A stretch of DNA of 64,000 nt from Ampelocalamus luodianensis (taxonomy: Eukaryota; Streptophyta; Magnoliopsida; Poales; Poaceae), in the NCBI GenBank assembly GCA_036346255.1, contig CM070639.1, forward strand, positions 32,208,165-32,272,164, read 5' to 3'. Of this stretch, positions 21,670 to 33,171 are shown one piece after another (positions within the stretch are counted from its first letter, which is position 1; the number at the start of each line of letters is the position of its first letter). The notes beneath the pieces were generated by a model. The model searched no databases and was not told where the DNA came from. It worked only from the letters and a program-made list of their open reading frames with translations. The position numbers were made by a program, and so were the translations under genes.

Positions 21670-21692
21670 GGTTGTCGACTTAGTCGATGACC
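21670..21692 (+). promoter_or_regulatory. Conserved RNA hairpin candidate, Tekay-1 LTR
   Basis: GGTTGTCGAC and GTCGATGACC pair around a TTA loop with one G-U wobble. It is the same site as 8,142 in the solo LTR. Confidence 0.55.
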
Positions 21693-22213
21693 ATGATCAC
21701 ACAAAATGTTTATTATGACTTTATGATTCAGCCTTTGTGCTATGTTTAATTGCAAAAACTAAAAATGAAAACAAAATGATTTGGACTTGGGCAAATTGGT
21801 ATGTTGGTGTGATTTTAGGTGTGACTGGAATGGTGCCCGAGTCAACAAGGACCGAACATCTTGTTACACTAAACCAAGCATTCTTGCGTGCTAACCACAC
21901 TAAAGGGTATGAGACCTTTCTTGACTTAGTACTTTGGCGTGTGTTAGCTCCGAGTCGCAGGGGGTCGTAGGAGGGATGTTGTTGGGAGCATTGTAGTTGT
22001 CCGAAAGCTTTACCCCGGGCGGGTAATTGTCTTTCGTCTTTACAATGTAAGCGTATGAGTTTCGGTCCATACAAGCAGCTCGTAGTTGATACACAATATT
22101 GGAAACGTCTCGTAGGACTTTGCCGTGCCGGCATACCTTCGGAAGTGTACTTGCTGTGGCAAAAAGGCGGTCTTAAGTGTGGGTATATTGGTACACCCCT
22201 GCAGGGTTTTGAT

Positions 22214-22225
22214 CTATTCGAATAG
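22214..22225. promoter_or_regulatory. CTATTCGAATAG palindrome, Tekay-1 LTR
   Basis: This perfect 12-bp palindrome lies after TACACCCCTGCAGGG and before CCTAGGTTATGG, as in the solo LTR and Tekay-2. Confidence 0.6.
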
Positions 22226-23039
22226 CCTCTTCCTAGGTTATGGGTTTTGATCTTTTGAGAGTTAAACTACAACCTTTTAAATTAAAACTAGATGGGTGGT
22301 ACGAATCAGGGATTCGTGCTATGTTGTGGTGGCTATTGGGTTAGTCACCTCTAGGTTGTTACTTATGTTATTTTTTGTTACCTCGTTATTATTTCAATGA
22401 TTAAAAACATATTTGACAAATTGCTTTTAATCTATTACATTATTGCAAATGAAAGTTGCTTTATGCATCCAATTAACCGTATAACCATATTCCTTTGTTG
22501 CAGCCTCCATGTAGCTATGTATAGGCTTGTTACTCGTAAGTCTTGCGAGTACATTATTGTACTCACCTGCATTGCTTGTTGTGTGCAGAGGGGGAAGTGG
22601 ATACCCAAGGGGTCTACTTCTGTGAGATGTGTTGCGGTAGATGCGACTAGCTTGGTGGCCTGGTCGGTTGCCTTGTGGGTTATGGGTAACTGGTCGTCTT
22701 TTGTTTATAGTCATCTTGTGGCACTTTTGCTTCCACTGTTACTGTTACTTTGATGTCATTTGGCCGGTCGGCTCTTTTGTAATGACTCTATTGTCGGTGT
22801 TTTAGAACCGATCTTACGTAAAGATTGTTTGATTGGGGGGTCTCCACAATTGATCACACAGACGAGAGAGACATAGGGATTGTTATACAGGTTCGGACCT
22901 TCTCAGGTGAGAATAACAACCCTACTCCTGTGTATCTTGTATTGGGTATATGGATTACAATCAGCAGAAGGTCTTACTCTAATGCTGCTACTGACTGTCT
23001 TTCCAAAAAAGCCTCCCCTTCACTATCTCTAAAAGATAC

Positions 23040-23048
23040 CTATTTATA
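23040..23048 (-). promoter_or_regulatory. TATA box of the Y LTR (minus)
   Basis: TATAAATAG on the minus strand is conserved at 62,689-62,697 of the plus-oriented copy, with the same downstream GTGTCTTTTAGAG-like sequence. Confidence 0.6.
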
Positions 23049-23274
23049 CTATACTATTGGGGCAGTTGTCGTTCCAGTCTAATTAAGCTCATTATTGCGT
23101 AATAATGAGAGTAATTACCGGAGTAGTAACCCCCCACGCTGTTCAATGGTTATCAATCAGAGATAGTGGGGAATTATCTGTAGTTATTTCGGGTATAACT
23201 ACGTAATTTGACTACTCAGGTCCTCACTAGTAAATGGTTCTTCTGACGGGTGGACCCGGCTAATTGTGAGGATG

Positions 23275-23460
23275 TCGTAGCAGGGCTAATCATAGCAGAA
23301 CTTACGATTAGGGGATTAGTCGTAGAAAGAGCTTATGACTAGGTACTGGTCATAGAATGACTTACGACCGGACGTAATCGTAGCAGGACTTACGATTACA
23401 CTATAGTCGTAGAAATACTTACGACTAGGGGGGTGGTCATAGAAGAGCTTACGACCACCT
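23275..23460 (-). repeat. Array of TACGACTA-type inverted half-sites
   Basis: About ten half-sites of CTTACGA(C/T)TA and TAGTCGTAG occur as alternating inverted pairs, with a period near 45-50 bp. They lie upstream of the TATA box in the Y LTR. The right-hand copy (62,319-62,455) shows perfect hairpins. Confidence 0.75.
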
Positions 23461-23660
23461 AACTTACTCCCCCCTTATAACATTAAGGGGTATACCATGT
23501 GACGTCATATTACTTGATTATGGAATAATAAAATGAGGATTATCATATCCTCGTCAAGGGTAATTTGGTGGCCTCTTTCCCAGAGTCATAGAAATTGATG
23601 GGCTAGTCCATCTGGGGTTACATCTTATAGGTTTATGTCATGTATCCAGCAGTTTTCCTA

Positions 23661-25345
23661 CAGTGTCACGTGGTCCATTACTGCTTTTTGGATGGAAAGA
23701 CAGTAGATCTCCGATGCGATGTCCTGAGGGGAAGTCCCATTGAGCCAAGCTAAAGTCCCAAACTTTGCTTTTTCCTCATTGCCTGAAGTGATTGAGGTGG
23801 CCGTCACAAAGAGTCGTCTGTCGGTCTCGTCGCAAGGTATGTCCATACAAATCCAAGGTTTGTTTTCGTCTTTCCATTCTTGCCAGAGCCAGCGAGGCCT
23901 GAGGGCCCTTGCAAACCTAGAGAGACTCAGAATCCCCAAACTGCCTAGCTCTTTTGGTCGACACACCATTTCCCAATTTACTTTGCATTTCTCACCTGTT
24001 AACAATCCTGACCCTGCCCAGAGGAACCTCTTCCTAAATCGGTCAAGGGTTCGAAGGATGGATTTTGGTGCTTTGAAGGCCGTGAGGTAATAGGTTAGCA
24101 TCGAGGAGAGCACCGATTTTACCAAAGTGCATCGAACAGTAGTGGAGAGCAGTCTACCCTGCTAGCCCGCTAGCCTTTGCCCCACTTTGTCTAGTAGAGG
24201 CTGAAAATCAACCTTCCTGAGTTTTTTGTGACGTAGAGGGAGCCCCAGGTATTTGACAGGGAAGTTAGAGCGGTTGGCCGAAAAATCTTCAAGAAGCGTG
24301 TCGATGTCAATGTGATCGCACCCGATAGGAACCACCGTGCTTTTGTGACGTTGGTCTCGAGGCCCGAGGCGTTCCCGGAGAACTACAAAATGCTAGTTGT
24401 CGATTGCACGTCTCTTGCGATGGGGCATATGAATACAACCACGTCATCTGCGTATAGCGATGTCTTGAGTATGTGTGGATGGCCACGGTGGGGTTCCAAA
24501 TGACCCATCTCTGTTGCTCTTTTTAATAGCTTTTGTAAAGGATCGATTGCCAGGATGAAAGGAAAAGGGGACAATGGGTCTCCTTGCCGCAGGCCCCTAC
24601 CGTGGTTGATGTTGCCTCCAGGAATGCCATTGAGGAGAACTCTTGAGGAGGCCATCAACCACAAGGCCGCAATCTAGTCTCTCCATCTGGCGGGGAAACC
24701 CCTTCTTTGGAGGAGATTTAGTAGGTAGTCCCAGGGCACCGAGTCGAACGCCTTTGCTATGTCTAACTTGAGGAATAGTGTGGGTGTTTTGGATTTGTAA
24801 AGCCTCATTGTAAGTTTTTTGACATACAGGAAGTTGTCATGTATGCTTCTTTCTTTTTATGAAGGCGCTTTGATTAATGGATATTAGCCTTTGGAGGTGT
24901 GGGGCTAGACGTAATGCCAATGTCTTGCTATCTAGTATCCATTTTCCTACCCTGTGGATGAGACTGATGGATCTGTAGTCTGCTGCGCTCTCTGCCCCTT
25001 CTTTCTTCGGAAGCATAGCGATGTTTGTTGTGTTCAATAGGTGGAGGCTCGTCGCTCTAAGGCTATAAAAGCTTTGGAAAACTGCCATGATATCCACCTT
25101 GATGATAGGCCAGCAAGTTTTGAATATCATGAATGTAAAACCATCAGGACCTGGTGCCTTATCGCTTGGGATCTGTGCTAACGTGGAGGCGACTTCCTGC
25201 TCCGAAAAGGGACCATCAAGGCAGTCTAGGTTTTGCGGGGTGATGTCCAACACATCCCAATGCAAGTCATAACTTCTTCTAATTGGTGTGGACAAGATGT
25301 CCTGAAGTGTAAGATCCTTTACTCCTAGACGGTTAAGTCTAATAA
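23661..25345 (-). pseudogene. LINE reverse transcriptase fragment, truncated at both ends
   Basis: This is a non-LTR retrotransposon ORF2 of the plant L1 type, read on the minus strand from 25,345. DKAPGPDGF (25,160) is the RT N-terminal signature. YRSISLI (24,970) follows, then motif A LDIAKAFDSVPW (24,745), GLRQGDPLSP (24,590) and the catalytic YADD (24,440). The thumb/C-terminal block LSSMLTYYL...RFLWAG...WEMVCRPKELGSLGI lies at 24,100-23,940. Open pieces are 24,837-25,370, 24,383-24,664 and 23,658-24,125, in different frames. The 5' endonuclease and the 3' end with poly(A) are missing. The right end abuts the Copia-2 leader and the left end abuts the Y LTR. It is non-functional. Confidence 0.85.
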
Positions 25346-25357
25346 ATGAGAGACCAA

Positions 25358-25369
25358 GCTCTGATACCA
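25358..25369 (-). other. Primer binding site next to the Copia-2 LTR
   Basis: Minus-strand TGGTATCAGAGC lies 2 nt beyond the LTR end (...GATCTTACA). It is followed by TTGGTCTCTC leader sequence like Copia-1 (AAGGTCTCTC). It is a perfect initiator-methionine tRNA type PBS. It lies on the outer side of an LTR that also has a PPT on its other side. Confidence 0.85.
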
Positions 25370-27084
25370 CTTGTAAGATCGAGGTGGCCGACTAGAGGGG
25401 GGTGAATAGGCGTTTTAAAACTTCTATGCGCTAAAAACGATTTCTAATGTGGAAGCTTATAACAACACGGTTTTGCACAATTAAAGCCTAAATCAACTAG
25501 GTTCAACTAAGTGCACCAACAATACAAGTCTATTGACGAATATTGCAAATAAGCAAAGACTTGTAATCTATTCAATTCTAGCAATGTAAATAGCACAAAG
25601 TATGGCAAACATTCATACACAATGAATAAGCAAGTTTAATACAAGAAATATAAATTGTGATAAGTAAAGCTCAAGAATGCAAACCACAAGATGACACGGC
25701 GATGTTTTACCGTGTTGTTCGGAGACTTGTCGGTCTCCCCTAATCCACGTTGAGGGAAACCCAAACCAATTGGGCCGGCTCCACGAATTAGGCCTTCCTC
25801 CGAGGTATCAAACACCTCGCTCCACTAGGGTTGCTCTTACTCCACTCCGGAGATGGCGAGCACCAAGCCACTCAGAAACGCTCGGGTCTTCTCACAAGCT
25901 TCACTTGAGAAGATCACCGACGCACGACGCCTCCACGCCGTCTAGGTGTCAGCAAACACCAAGAGTAACAAGTCTCCAACTTTCACTTGAACCAATCAAG
26001 TGTCAAAGCTCTCGTGGATACTAAATCAACCACCTAATGCAACACATGCAATAGGATTTGCCTCTCAAACTGTAACAGCCCTAAGTTAGGGTTTGTATTT
26101 CAAATGTAAAATTTTGAGAAGAAATAAAAACTTTTGATGTCTCATGAAGTCATTTGGAAGTTTTCCAAATTTTCCCTAAACAATTTCCATTTTCTAGAAT
26201 TTTTTCTTGTGATGGGAAGTTGTTGCCAACAAATTCTTAGCCTTAAAACTGGTGATCATCCTCTGCAAATATTTTTCCTATCATCTTGATAATCCTAGCT
26301 ACCTCTCTGAAAAATTTCACCATTTTTAGATTTTGGTTGCTATTTCAAATGGCCAAGTCAAACCAGTTTGGAATTCTGGTCAAACCCTAGCTCAACAGCT
26401 TGTGAATTTTCTTGGGGGAAATCCAGTGCATGCAAATTCCTAGAAAAATTTCACAAGGTTGTCCTCTGTCCCTGTAAGCTCCCATAAAAATTTCAGAATT
26501 TTTGGAGCTTGGGAGCTATCTCTAAAAATTCCCCAAACCTGCTCAGCCTTTTGAAATCAGATCTGAAATCACTGTTTATCGGGCTCGAACCCAACTCGAG
26601 CTCGAGTCCGACCGCGCCACTTGACTCGGTCGCACCGCCTAACTGCACCGCGTGCGCCCAATCGTTGCCAACCGTCCGATGCAGATCAAACGGTCCACAT
26701 TGCTTGTCTCGTCGACCTGTCCGAATGCATACACTGATCTCGACCGTCCGTTTTAGATCCAACGGTCAGTATTCTCTTGATCGAGTCGGACCAACTGTTC
26801 GCGCCGCTTTGCTGCTGTCGCTGACGGGCAGGCCCCACTTGTCAGGTCGTCACCTACCTCTCGCTTGAGAGCTGAGTGCCGGCGACAGCGTGCATGCGCG
26901 CCACCTCGCCTCGCCGTCCATTCTCGGTTTCCTCGCGCGCTTCACCTCGGCCGCATCATCCGCTGTTGGCCCATACCCTAGTAAGGCATTGATCGCCCGT
27001 CATCTACCCCACCAACTCGCCGCCTCTGCTCCTGAGCGCATCGGCGTTGAGGGCTCCTCCTCTCGGGTTTCTCCGTCCTTTTTC

Positions 27085-27094
27085 CTATTTAAGG
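27085..27094 (+). promoter_or_regulatory. TATA-like site, Tekay-2 5' LTR
   Basis: CTATTTAAGG is followed by a CT-rich stretch. It is identical at 50,841-50,850 in the 3' LTR. Confidence 0.55.
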
Positions 27095-29000
27095 GTACCC
27101 AAAGCTTCCTCTTCCTCTCTTTGACCTCGCAAAGCCATTCACTACCTTCCTTGTTTGCTCGAGCTTAAACCAAGGAGTGCGCGACGACTGTTCACGACCG
27201 TGGCGCCACCGCCATGTCATCATCGTGACCGTGAAGATCATCCTCACCTTTTGCGTCATATCATGTTCCGAGATCCTATCTTGAATTCCTCAACTAATTT
27301 TGAGATTCACTCGCAGGACCGTGGAATTTAGGTTTCCCTCTTATTCGCCGAAAATTCAGTCTTCGCCCTCATCGCCGGTGAGTTGGTTCCTTGGACAATT
27401 GCTGCACAAGACCATCTCGTGCACTTACCCGAGCTATCTACATCTTTATCTCCTCCGTCTTTGCTCAGGTTGCTCCTCCGCGGTGACCCCTTGATCGCCG
27501 CCGCAGTTCTCGCCGCCGCCATCTCCGTGCACCACCTTAGTTCGCGTCATCCCGATGAGTTCCGGTAACCCACTAATGCCTGCGCGCGCACTAGTTTTCA
27601 CCTTCTTCGTCTCGCGCAGCCGCCTTGTCACCTCCACGGCCGCCGCCACGCCGCCGCGCGCCGCCATGCATCTCCGCCGCGTGACCACCTTCAGCTTCAG
27701 TGATCCTCGAGCAACCCATTTTGGCCGTCGTCGCGACCGCGCCGCCACTCCTTCGCGGGCGATGAATCCAGGTGCAGAGCCGCCCGAGCCTCTCTGTTCT
27801 TCGGCTGTGCTCCTCTCTGTCTGTCTGACAGTGGGGCCCACTCCTTCAAAACCAGTTCTTTAGTTTCTAATCATGATTAGGAATGTTCTTTAGTTCACTC
27901 TCATGCATGATCACAATTGGTATTGGAGGTTTGAAAGTATTTTAGTTCTGTTTCTCTGTTGTCGTTTTTCTGTTGTCAGTAAACTGAAAATTGGTATCAT
28001 GCTTGCTATTTAGGTCTTGTTAGACTTGATGAATTCCTTAGGAAATAGTGTTTGGTAAGGAATGATGTTAGTTAGTGATTCTAGATTTCAAAACCCTTGT
28101 TGGCACGAGTGATCTAAAGAAGTTGTTATTGGAACTAGTTGTTTTGTCTCTGTGCTTGCGATTCTTGCTTTACAGTGTTGTAAGGCCTTGTAGTGGTAGC
28201 ATGCTGTAATTGTTAACCTTCCTTATGTTGGTGTGATGTTTAGGTGGGTTAGTAGCTGAATTTTATTAAAGCCCAACCTTAGTTAGAAAATTGTTAGCAC
28301 CTAATAGTCGGCTAATTAACTAGTTAGTGTTTCAATAGTTTCTTGTAGGTTTAAGTGATCTTATCGCTAATAATGGTTGTTTAGAGTAACTAGTGGTATA
28401 GATGTGTTAATTTGATACTTAATTAATAGATGTGCACACAATCACCATCAAAGTCTGTCGAAAGATTAAAGCACATAAGAGGATTAATTTTGTGGTTAGC
28501 TTGGTAAGTAAGTAAGTTGGGTAGATCAATCGCATGAAAACATGTCTAATTTAATTCTTCTCCTTAGTAGCTAATTTGTCGCTCCTACCGTAATGATCTA
28601 GCTTCGTGTTTTAGTTTTGTGGTTGTTTTTGGAAATTTTGAGTTTTGTTGGTGTTATTGGTTCTTATTTGTTGCTTTGCTCGATCGATAGATTGCGACGG
28701 TCCGTATTATCGAGTGAACCTCAGATTTTCGAAAGCAAAGAATTTGAAAAGCGCGCTTGATCATGTTAATCCCAGTATTTTAAAGTCTAATATTTTGTTT
28801 CAACTGTATGTATGCATCGCTTAATTTGTGTTAAATTGGTTAGTTAATCCTTTAGATGCATAATCTGTAGGTAAGTGATTATCCTCTACTACCTAAGCCT
28901 AGGTTATTTGCTGTGATTAGAGTTCGCTGGATGAACTCTCGTCACTTAGTAGTTTACGAGTTTAGTTGCCTAGACATGCTTAGTATCGGTAGAAATGGGC

Positions 29001-29022
29001 GGTTATCGACTTAGTCAGAACC
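29001..29022 (+). promoter_or_regulatory. Hairpin candidate, Tekay-2 5' LTR (disrupted)
   Basis: The left arm GGTTATCGAC is intact; the right arm reads GTCAGAACC. The 3' LTR copy at 52,762 pairs properly (GTCGGTAACC). The difference is at a CAG, as in many other LTR differences here. Confidence 0.5.
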
Positions 29023-30337
29023 TTGATCACGCAAATTTTATCAGAACTTTATGTTTCAAAGATTCTTGCTATGCTTAATTGCAAAACTAAAACGAAAACA
29101 AAAATGATTTAGACTCGGGCACAATGGTAAGTTTTGGTGTGATCTGTTGGGTGTGACTGGAAAGGTGCCCGAGTCAACAAGGACCGAACATCTTGTTACA
29201 CTAAACCAAGCATTTTAGCGTGCTAACCACACTAGAGTATATGGGACCTCTCTTGACCTAGTACTTTGGCGTGTATTGGCTCCGGGTCGCAGGAGGTCGC
29301 AGGAGGGATGGTGTTGGGAGCATGGTAGTTGTCCAAAAGCTTTACCCGCAAAGGTAGTTGTCTTTCGGCTTTACCATGTAAGCGTATGGATTTTTATCCA
29401 TACGAGCGGCTCGTAGTTAATACACAATATTGGAAAAAGTCTCGAGGACTTAGCTGTGCCTTGCATACCTTGGAAGTGTGCTTTGGTTTAAAGCGGTCCA
29501 GTGTGGGTATGGTGGTACACCGCAGGTTAAAACTATTCGAATTGCCTCGCCCTAGGTTATGGACACGCTTGGCAAGGTCTTCCAAGAGTTAGACTACAAC
29601 CTTTTAAATTAAAACTTGATGGGTGGTACGAATCTGGGATTCGTGCTATGGTTGTGGTGACTATTTGGATAGTCACTTCTAGGTTGTTTATCTTTCTCTT
29701 TTATTCTTATTACCTTTACTGTTATTTCAACCTTAAAAATGAATTGCAAACTTGCCCTCCAACTGTATTACATTATTGCAAATAAAATTGGCTTTGTGCA
29801 AATGAAACATATGACCTCCACCAGATAAGCCTGCATGTAGCATATGAACAGGTCCGCTAGTTCACACGTCAGTCTTGCGAGTACAAAGACAATCTTTGGA
29901 CTCATTGGCTTTGCTTAATGTTTTTGTTGCAGAGGAAGAAGGTGAGCCCCAAGGGCCTCACTTGTGAGTTCTCACGCCGTGTCTGACGATTTACTAGGCT
30001 TGGCGGTCCGGGCGAGATGCCTTGTGGGTTGAAGGCACACCGATTGGCTTTGTTTATAGCCATCTTATGGCACTTTTGCTTCCATTGTCTGTCTTGAGTA
30101 TTTGTGTATCTTTTGCTTGGTCGGCTTTTTGTCCTGTAATAACTTTTCTCAACATTTGCATTCGCTTAGTGTGATGTTTGGACTCTATGATTGGAATGGA
30201 GTTGATGCGTAATTTTGTGGTGAGGTGTGTATCGCTGTCGGAAGTATACATATCTCGAGGCTCGATTTATTTGATTTGTGATCTTTGGGACCAGCGGTTG
30301 GTTAGCATTACAAGCCAAATAAATTGGGGTCCTCACA

Positions 30338-30776
30338 AAGTTGGTATCAGAGTCATTCTGACCGTAGTAACCCAAGCATAGTCGTCCTTAGGATATTTTG
30401 GAAAAGCTTAATTTCAAAGTATAAAAATGTTTATGAAAACCTAGGCAGATTCTCAGATTTTACTCCTTACCTATCTTAGCTTTCTACTCTCATCTTACTC
30501 TAATTTGAGTTTTAAAACTTGGTTTCTCTCTTTCCTTTCAAAAGATAGTTACTTATCCGGTGGGATTAGTTGTGGGAGAACCATGAGGGATTAATCTAAC
30601 TAAACTTGTGGGAACATATGGGTAAAATGTGTTGTAAGTCTGCTAGGTGTCTAAATTTTGTCAGTTGGCTTTGTGACTTGAAGTTTTGCATTTATTTCGT
30701 GCAGTTTTTAAACTGTTTTGGTGATTTATCGATTTCTTGCTCTCAGGCTATCACTAACCTATCTTAGTGAAACAGG
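30338..30776 (+). other. Tekay-2 PBS and untranslated leader
   Basis: TGGTATCAGAGTC at 30,342-30,354 is the primer binding site, of the initiator-methionine tRNA type with one extra T. The remaining 420 bp up to the gag ATG contain no ORF of note. Unlike Tekay-3, there is no accessory ORF here. Confidence 0.8.
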
Positions 30777-31745
30777 ATGGCCGGGAGAACGCGTGGCAGT
30801 CATCCGGCTAGTCATGATGAGGAGCTTCCCCTCCTCCACCATGGTCGAGGTTCTCGCCGATCGAGCGAACAAAGATGGACCACGCGTATCTTGGAGGTTA
30901 TTGCTAGGAATACCTCCACTCCCGCCTGCCTCCGGATCCGGAGGTGGCGAACACCGGACTCGCGGGGACTTGCAGAGTTCCTCCGCACGCAGCCGCCGAC
31001 TTTCTCCCGCCTCGAGGACCCTCTCGATGCGGATGATTGCTCGCGCATGGTTGAGCGAAAGCTCAACATCGCCGATGCCGTGCCTAGGAGAAGGCACTTT
31101 TCGCCCCACCACCTTGAGGGCGCAACACTTTCATGGTGGGAGAACTATTCGCCATGCAGCCCCCGCGCCATGTAGTCACCGAGGAGTTCGAGATCGCTTT
31201 TCGTCGGGCCCACATCTCGATGGCCCGATGAAGTCGAAGAAGAAAGAATTCCTCGCGCTCAAGCAAGGGCGCAAGTGCGTGACGGAGTACTGCATGAGTT
31301 CAATCATTTGACTCGTTATGCTCCGGGAGGTGGCCTCTCGGCGAGGCTAAGCAGAGAAGTTTATGGATGGCTTGTCCAGGAGCCGCAGGACAGTGCTGTC
31401 CATTGTGGACTTCCGACTTTCGTGCCTTGGTTGATAAGGCCATTGTTGCCGAGCACAAGGCAAAGGCGTTGGGTGAGTCTCCGCAGCGCAAATGGGAGGC
31501 CCATCGACCGCACAGCCGCCTCACTGCCCCTCGGTGGGCGGCACTGGGGCCCGCTTTTGCTCCACCGCGCCGAGGCCATCAGCGCCGCTCTTCGCCAGCA
31601 GCAGGCGTGTTCGCCACGCGGCGCCGCGATCCAGCAGTGGTGGCCTCCGCAATCCGGCGGCCGAGGTTACTTGTTTCGCCGCCACAACAAGGGCCACTAC
31701 GCCAACGCTTGCCCTCGAGTGTTGCAGGCAGCCTCGCCCTAATGG
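30777..31745 (+). pseudogene. gag: Tekay-2 gag, frameshifted
   Basis: ATG at 30,777 opens AGRTRGSHPASHDEE. The capsid signature is readable in pieces: LAEFLRTQPPTFSRLEDPLDADD then LEGATLSWWENY (30,970-31,145), FRRAHIS and MKSKKKEFLALKQG in another frame (31,200-31,270), LTRYAP (31,310), and DFRALVDKAIVAEHKAKALGE (31,420). The zinc knuckle at 31,675-31,735 reads FRRHNKGHYANACP, so the second Cys and the register of the first are lost. At least four frame changes occur. It is collinear with the gag of Tekay-3 (VNKAIVAS..KALEES). Confidence 0.8.
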
Positions 31746-32150
31746 AGGACGCGCGGGGAGTGGTCACCCACCACGTAAGATCATCCGAAGGCCCAGGTGC
31801 GAAAGCAATGTCGAGTCAACCATCTTTCACCGAGAGGCTCAGAGGCGCCGGATGTCGTGATGGGTACACTTCTTGTCAACTATCGCCCCGCCGCAGATTA
31901 TTTGATTCTCGAGCATCGATTCTTTATTTCGAGATCTTTTGCTGCTGCTAGTGGTCTTCACCTGTGTTCCTTTAGGAGTTCCGTTGCTCATTCGCTCCCG
32001 GGTCGGAAATGAGCCGAGTTAGAATGCCGGATGTTCCTATCGAAGTCAAAGAAGGGATTCTTGGCAAATCTCATCCCGCCTAATTCAATGAGCCCGATGT
32101 AATTCTGGCATGGATTGGTTGTCCCAACACATGGGACAGATCGATTGCGC
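31746..32150 (+). pseudogene. Tekay-2 aspartic protease region, inactive as written
   Basis: GTLLVNYRPAADY (31,862) precedes a catalytic block that reads LFDSRAS near 31,895-31,915, where a retroviral-type protease has DSGAS, so Gly is replaced by Arg. FISRSFAAASGL follows in another frame. The region ends at the ILGMDWL-equivalent (32,105-32,120) common to Gypsy elements. Confidence 0.7.
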
Positions 32151-32727
32151 CAAGAAGATGGTTTTCTCACCAACCTTCCGCGAACAGGTTGGCTTTTCCT
32201 CACCGCAAGGGTCACACCTTTGTGCACTTGTAGCAAAGCCACTTTGAAGATTCAAGAGGTTCCCACCGCTTGTGATTTTGAGGATGTTTTTCCGATGATT
32301 TACCCAGGATGCCTCCGCTCGAGATCCGAGTTTGTCATCGAAGTTGCTGCCCTGCATCGCCCTATCTCGAAGCGCCAGACGGATGCCTCCCAATGAGCTA
32401 GAAGAATTGAAGAAGCACTTGGTGAGCTCCAAGCAAAGGGTTTCATCCGTCCCAGCCATCTCCTTGGGGTTGTCCGGTGATCTTTGTGAAAAGAAGGACA
32501 AGACTTTGCGCATGTGTTGATTACCGTCCGCTCAATGAGGTGACGGTGAAGAACAAATATCCTCGCCTTGCATTGATGATCTTTTGACCGGTTGTCCGGA
32601 GCTGTGTGTTCTCCAAGATTGACCCGAGATTGGGATATCATGTCCGGATCGTATGAGGATATTCCAAGACGCTTTCACTACTCGTTACGGTCTTTACGAG
32701 TATACCGTCATGTCTTTCGGCTAACTA
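32151..32727 (+). pseudogene. Tekay-2 reverse transcriptase, N-terminal half, frameshifted
   Basis: Recognisable in order: RMPPNELEELKKHL (32,380-32,420), KGFIRPSHL (32,435), KKDKTLRMC (32,495), DYRPLNEVTVKNKY in another frame (32,518-32,560), FSKIDP (32,610), and EDIPRRFHYS (32,656), where the family has a TAF-type block. Four or more single-base shifts break it. Confidence 0.75.
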
Positions 32728-33171
32728 ATGCTTCAAAGATATTTCATGAACCTCATGAACTCGGTATTCATGGAATATTTGGATAAGTTCGTGGTGGTTT
32801 TCATTGATGATATTCTTATCTATTCCAAGACTGAAGAAGAGCATGCTGAGCATCTGAAGATTGTTTTGGGCAAATTGCGGGAACACCAGCTATATGCAAA
32901 GTTCAGCAAATGTGAGTTCTGGTTGAAGGAAGTGGCATTCTTGGGCCATGTTCTTTCAGCTGGGGGTGTAGCTGTGGATCCCAGCAAGGTCAGCGATGTT
33001 TTGTCTTGGGGTCAGCCCAAGTCAGTCACCGATGTGCGGAGTTTCCTCGGTTTAGCGGGCTACTACCGCCGCTTTATCGAGAATTTCTCCAAGATCGCAA
33101 AGCCAATGACTGAATTGCTCAAGAAGGATAAGAAGTTTGTGTGGTCCTCGCTTGTGATGAGAGCTTTGTGA
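32728..33171 (+). CDS. Tekay-2 reverse transcriptase, C-terminal half (open fragment)
   Basis: These 147 codons include the catalytic block VVVFIDDILIYSK (Asp27-Asp28 of this piece), the thumb KLREHQLYAKFSKCEFW and FLGHVLSAGGVAVDP. The connection FLGLAGYYRRFIENFSKIAKPMTEL then leads into RNase H. The frame ends at 33,171 where RNase H begins. Active-site residues are intact, but the N-terminal half is frameshifted. The ATG at 32,728 is internal. Confidence 0.85.
   Translation: MLQRYFMNLMNSVFMEYLDKFVVVFIDDILIYSKTEEEHAEHLKIVLGKLREHQLYAKFSKCEFWLKEVAFLGHVLSAGGVAVDPSKVSDVLSWGQPKSVTDVRSFLGLAGYYRRFIENFSKIAKPMTELLKKDKKFVWSSLVMRAL

Larger units (their letters stand above)
2501..22791 (+). mobile_element. 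Tekay-1 3' LTR, split by Copia-1 and 3'-truncated
   Basis: The LTR starts TGTAACATCCC after the PPT. It runs 2,501-3,853, is interrupted by Copia-1 (TSD CCTGG), and continues 19,865-22,791, giving about 4.28 kb. Comparison with the complete solo LTR (4,393-9,496) shows the last ~200 bp, ending in GTCTCACA, are missing where family-Y LTR sequence begins at 22,792. The left part (3,000-3,340) carries AAGTACCG/CGGTAGTACCG motifs and CCGTTAGATC motifs; the right part repeats them near 20,330-20,560. Short open frames inside it, such as 3,489-3,875, have no family match I can see. No other gene was found in 2,501-3,853 or 19,865-22,791. Confidence 0.8.
22792..23660 (-). mobile_element. Lone LTR of Gypsy family Y, no TSD
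   Basis: On the minus strand it reads TGTAGGAAAAC...AAAACACCGACA, 869 bp, with complete TG...CA ends. The same family occurs in plus orientation at 62,206-62,951, where it is followed by a PBS. Here there is no PBS or PPT on either side, and the flanks (TCTAT left, GTGTC right) do not match. The left neighbour is a truncated Tekay-1 LTR and the right neighbour a LINE fragment. This fits recombination between two Y elements with loss of everything between. Confidence 0.75.
26071..30337 (+). repeat. Tekay-2 5' LTR
   Basis: The LTR is 4,267 bp. The early part (26,071-26,530) is collinear with the other Tekay LTRs. A GC-rich region (26,580-27,850) holds CCGTCCGATG/CCGTTTTAGATCC modules, a TATA-like site and a CT-rich leader-like stretch. 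The rest is AT-rich with the conserved hairpin near 29,001. Several open frames of 60-130 codons in the GC-rich part (for example 27,446-27,841 minus) are compositional and are not preserved between the two LTRs, so I do not call genes. Confidence 0.95.

Noticed and set aside
23740..24090. 116-codon plus-strand frame
   Set aside because: It is antisense to the LINE C-terminal coding region, which has clear motifs on the minus strand.
26071..26100. CCCTAAGTTAGGGTTT at the Tekay-2 LTR start as telomeric repeat
   Set aside because: It is a single telobox-like match with no tandem TTTAGGG run.
27446..27841. GC-rich 131-codon minus-strand frame as a host gene
   Set aside because: It lies in the Tekay-2 LTR; the equivalent position in the other LTR (51,240-51,600) is not open over the same length. 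Arg/Ala-rich composition reflects GC content.
30718..31311. 197-codon plus-strand frame as a separate protein
   Set aside because: It overlaps gag in another frame and shows no motif; the gag capsid blocks are in the alternative frame.
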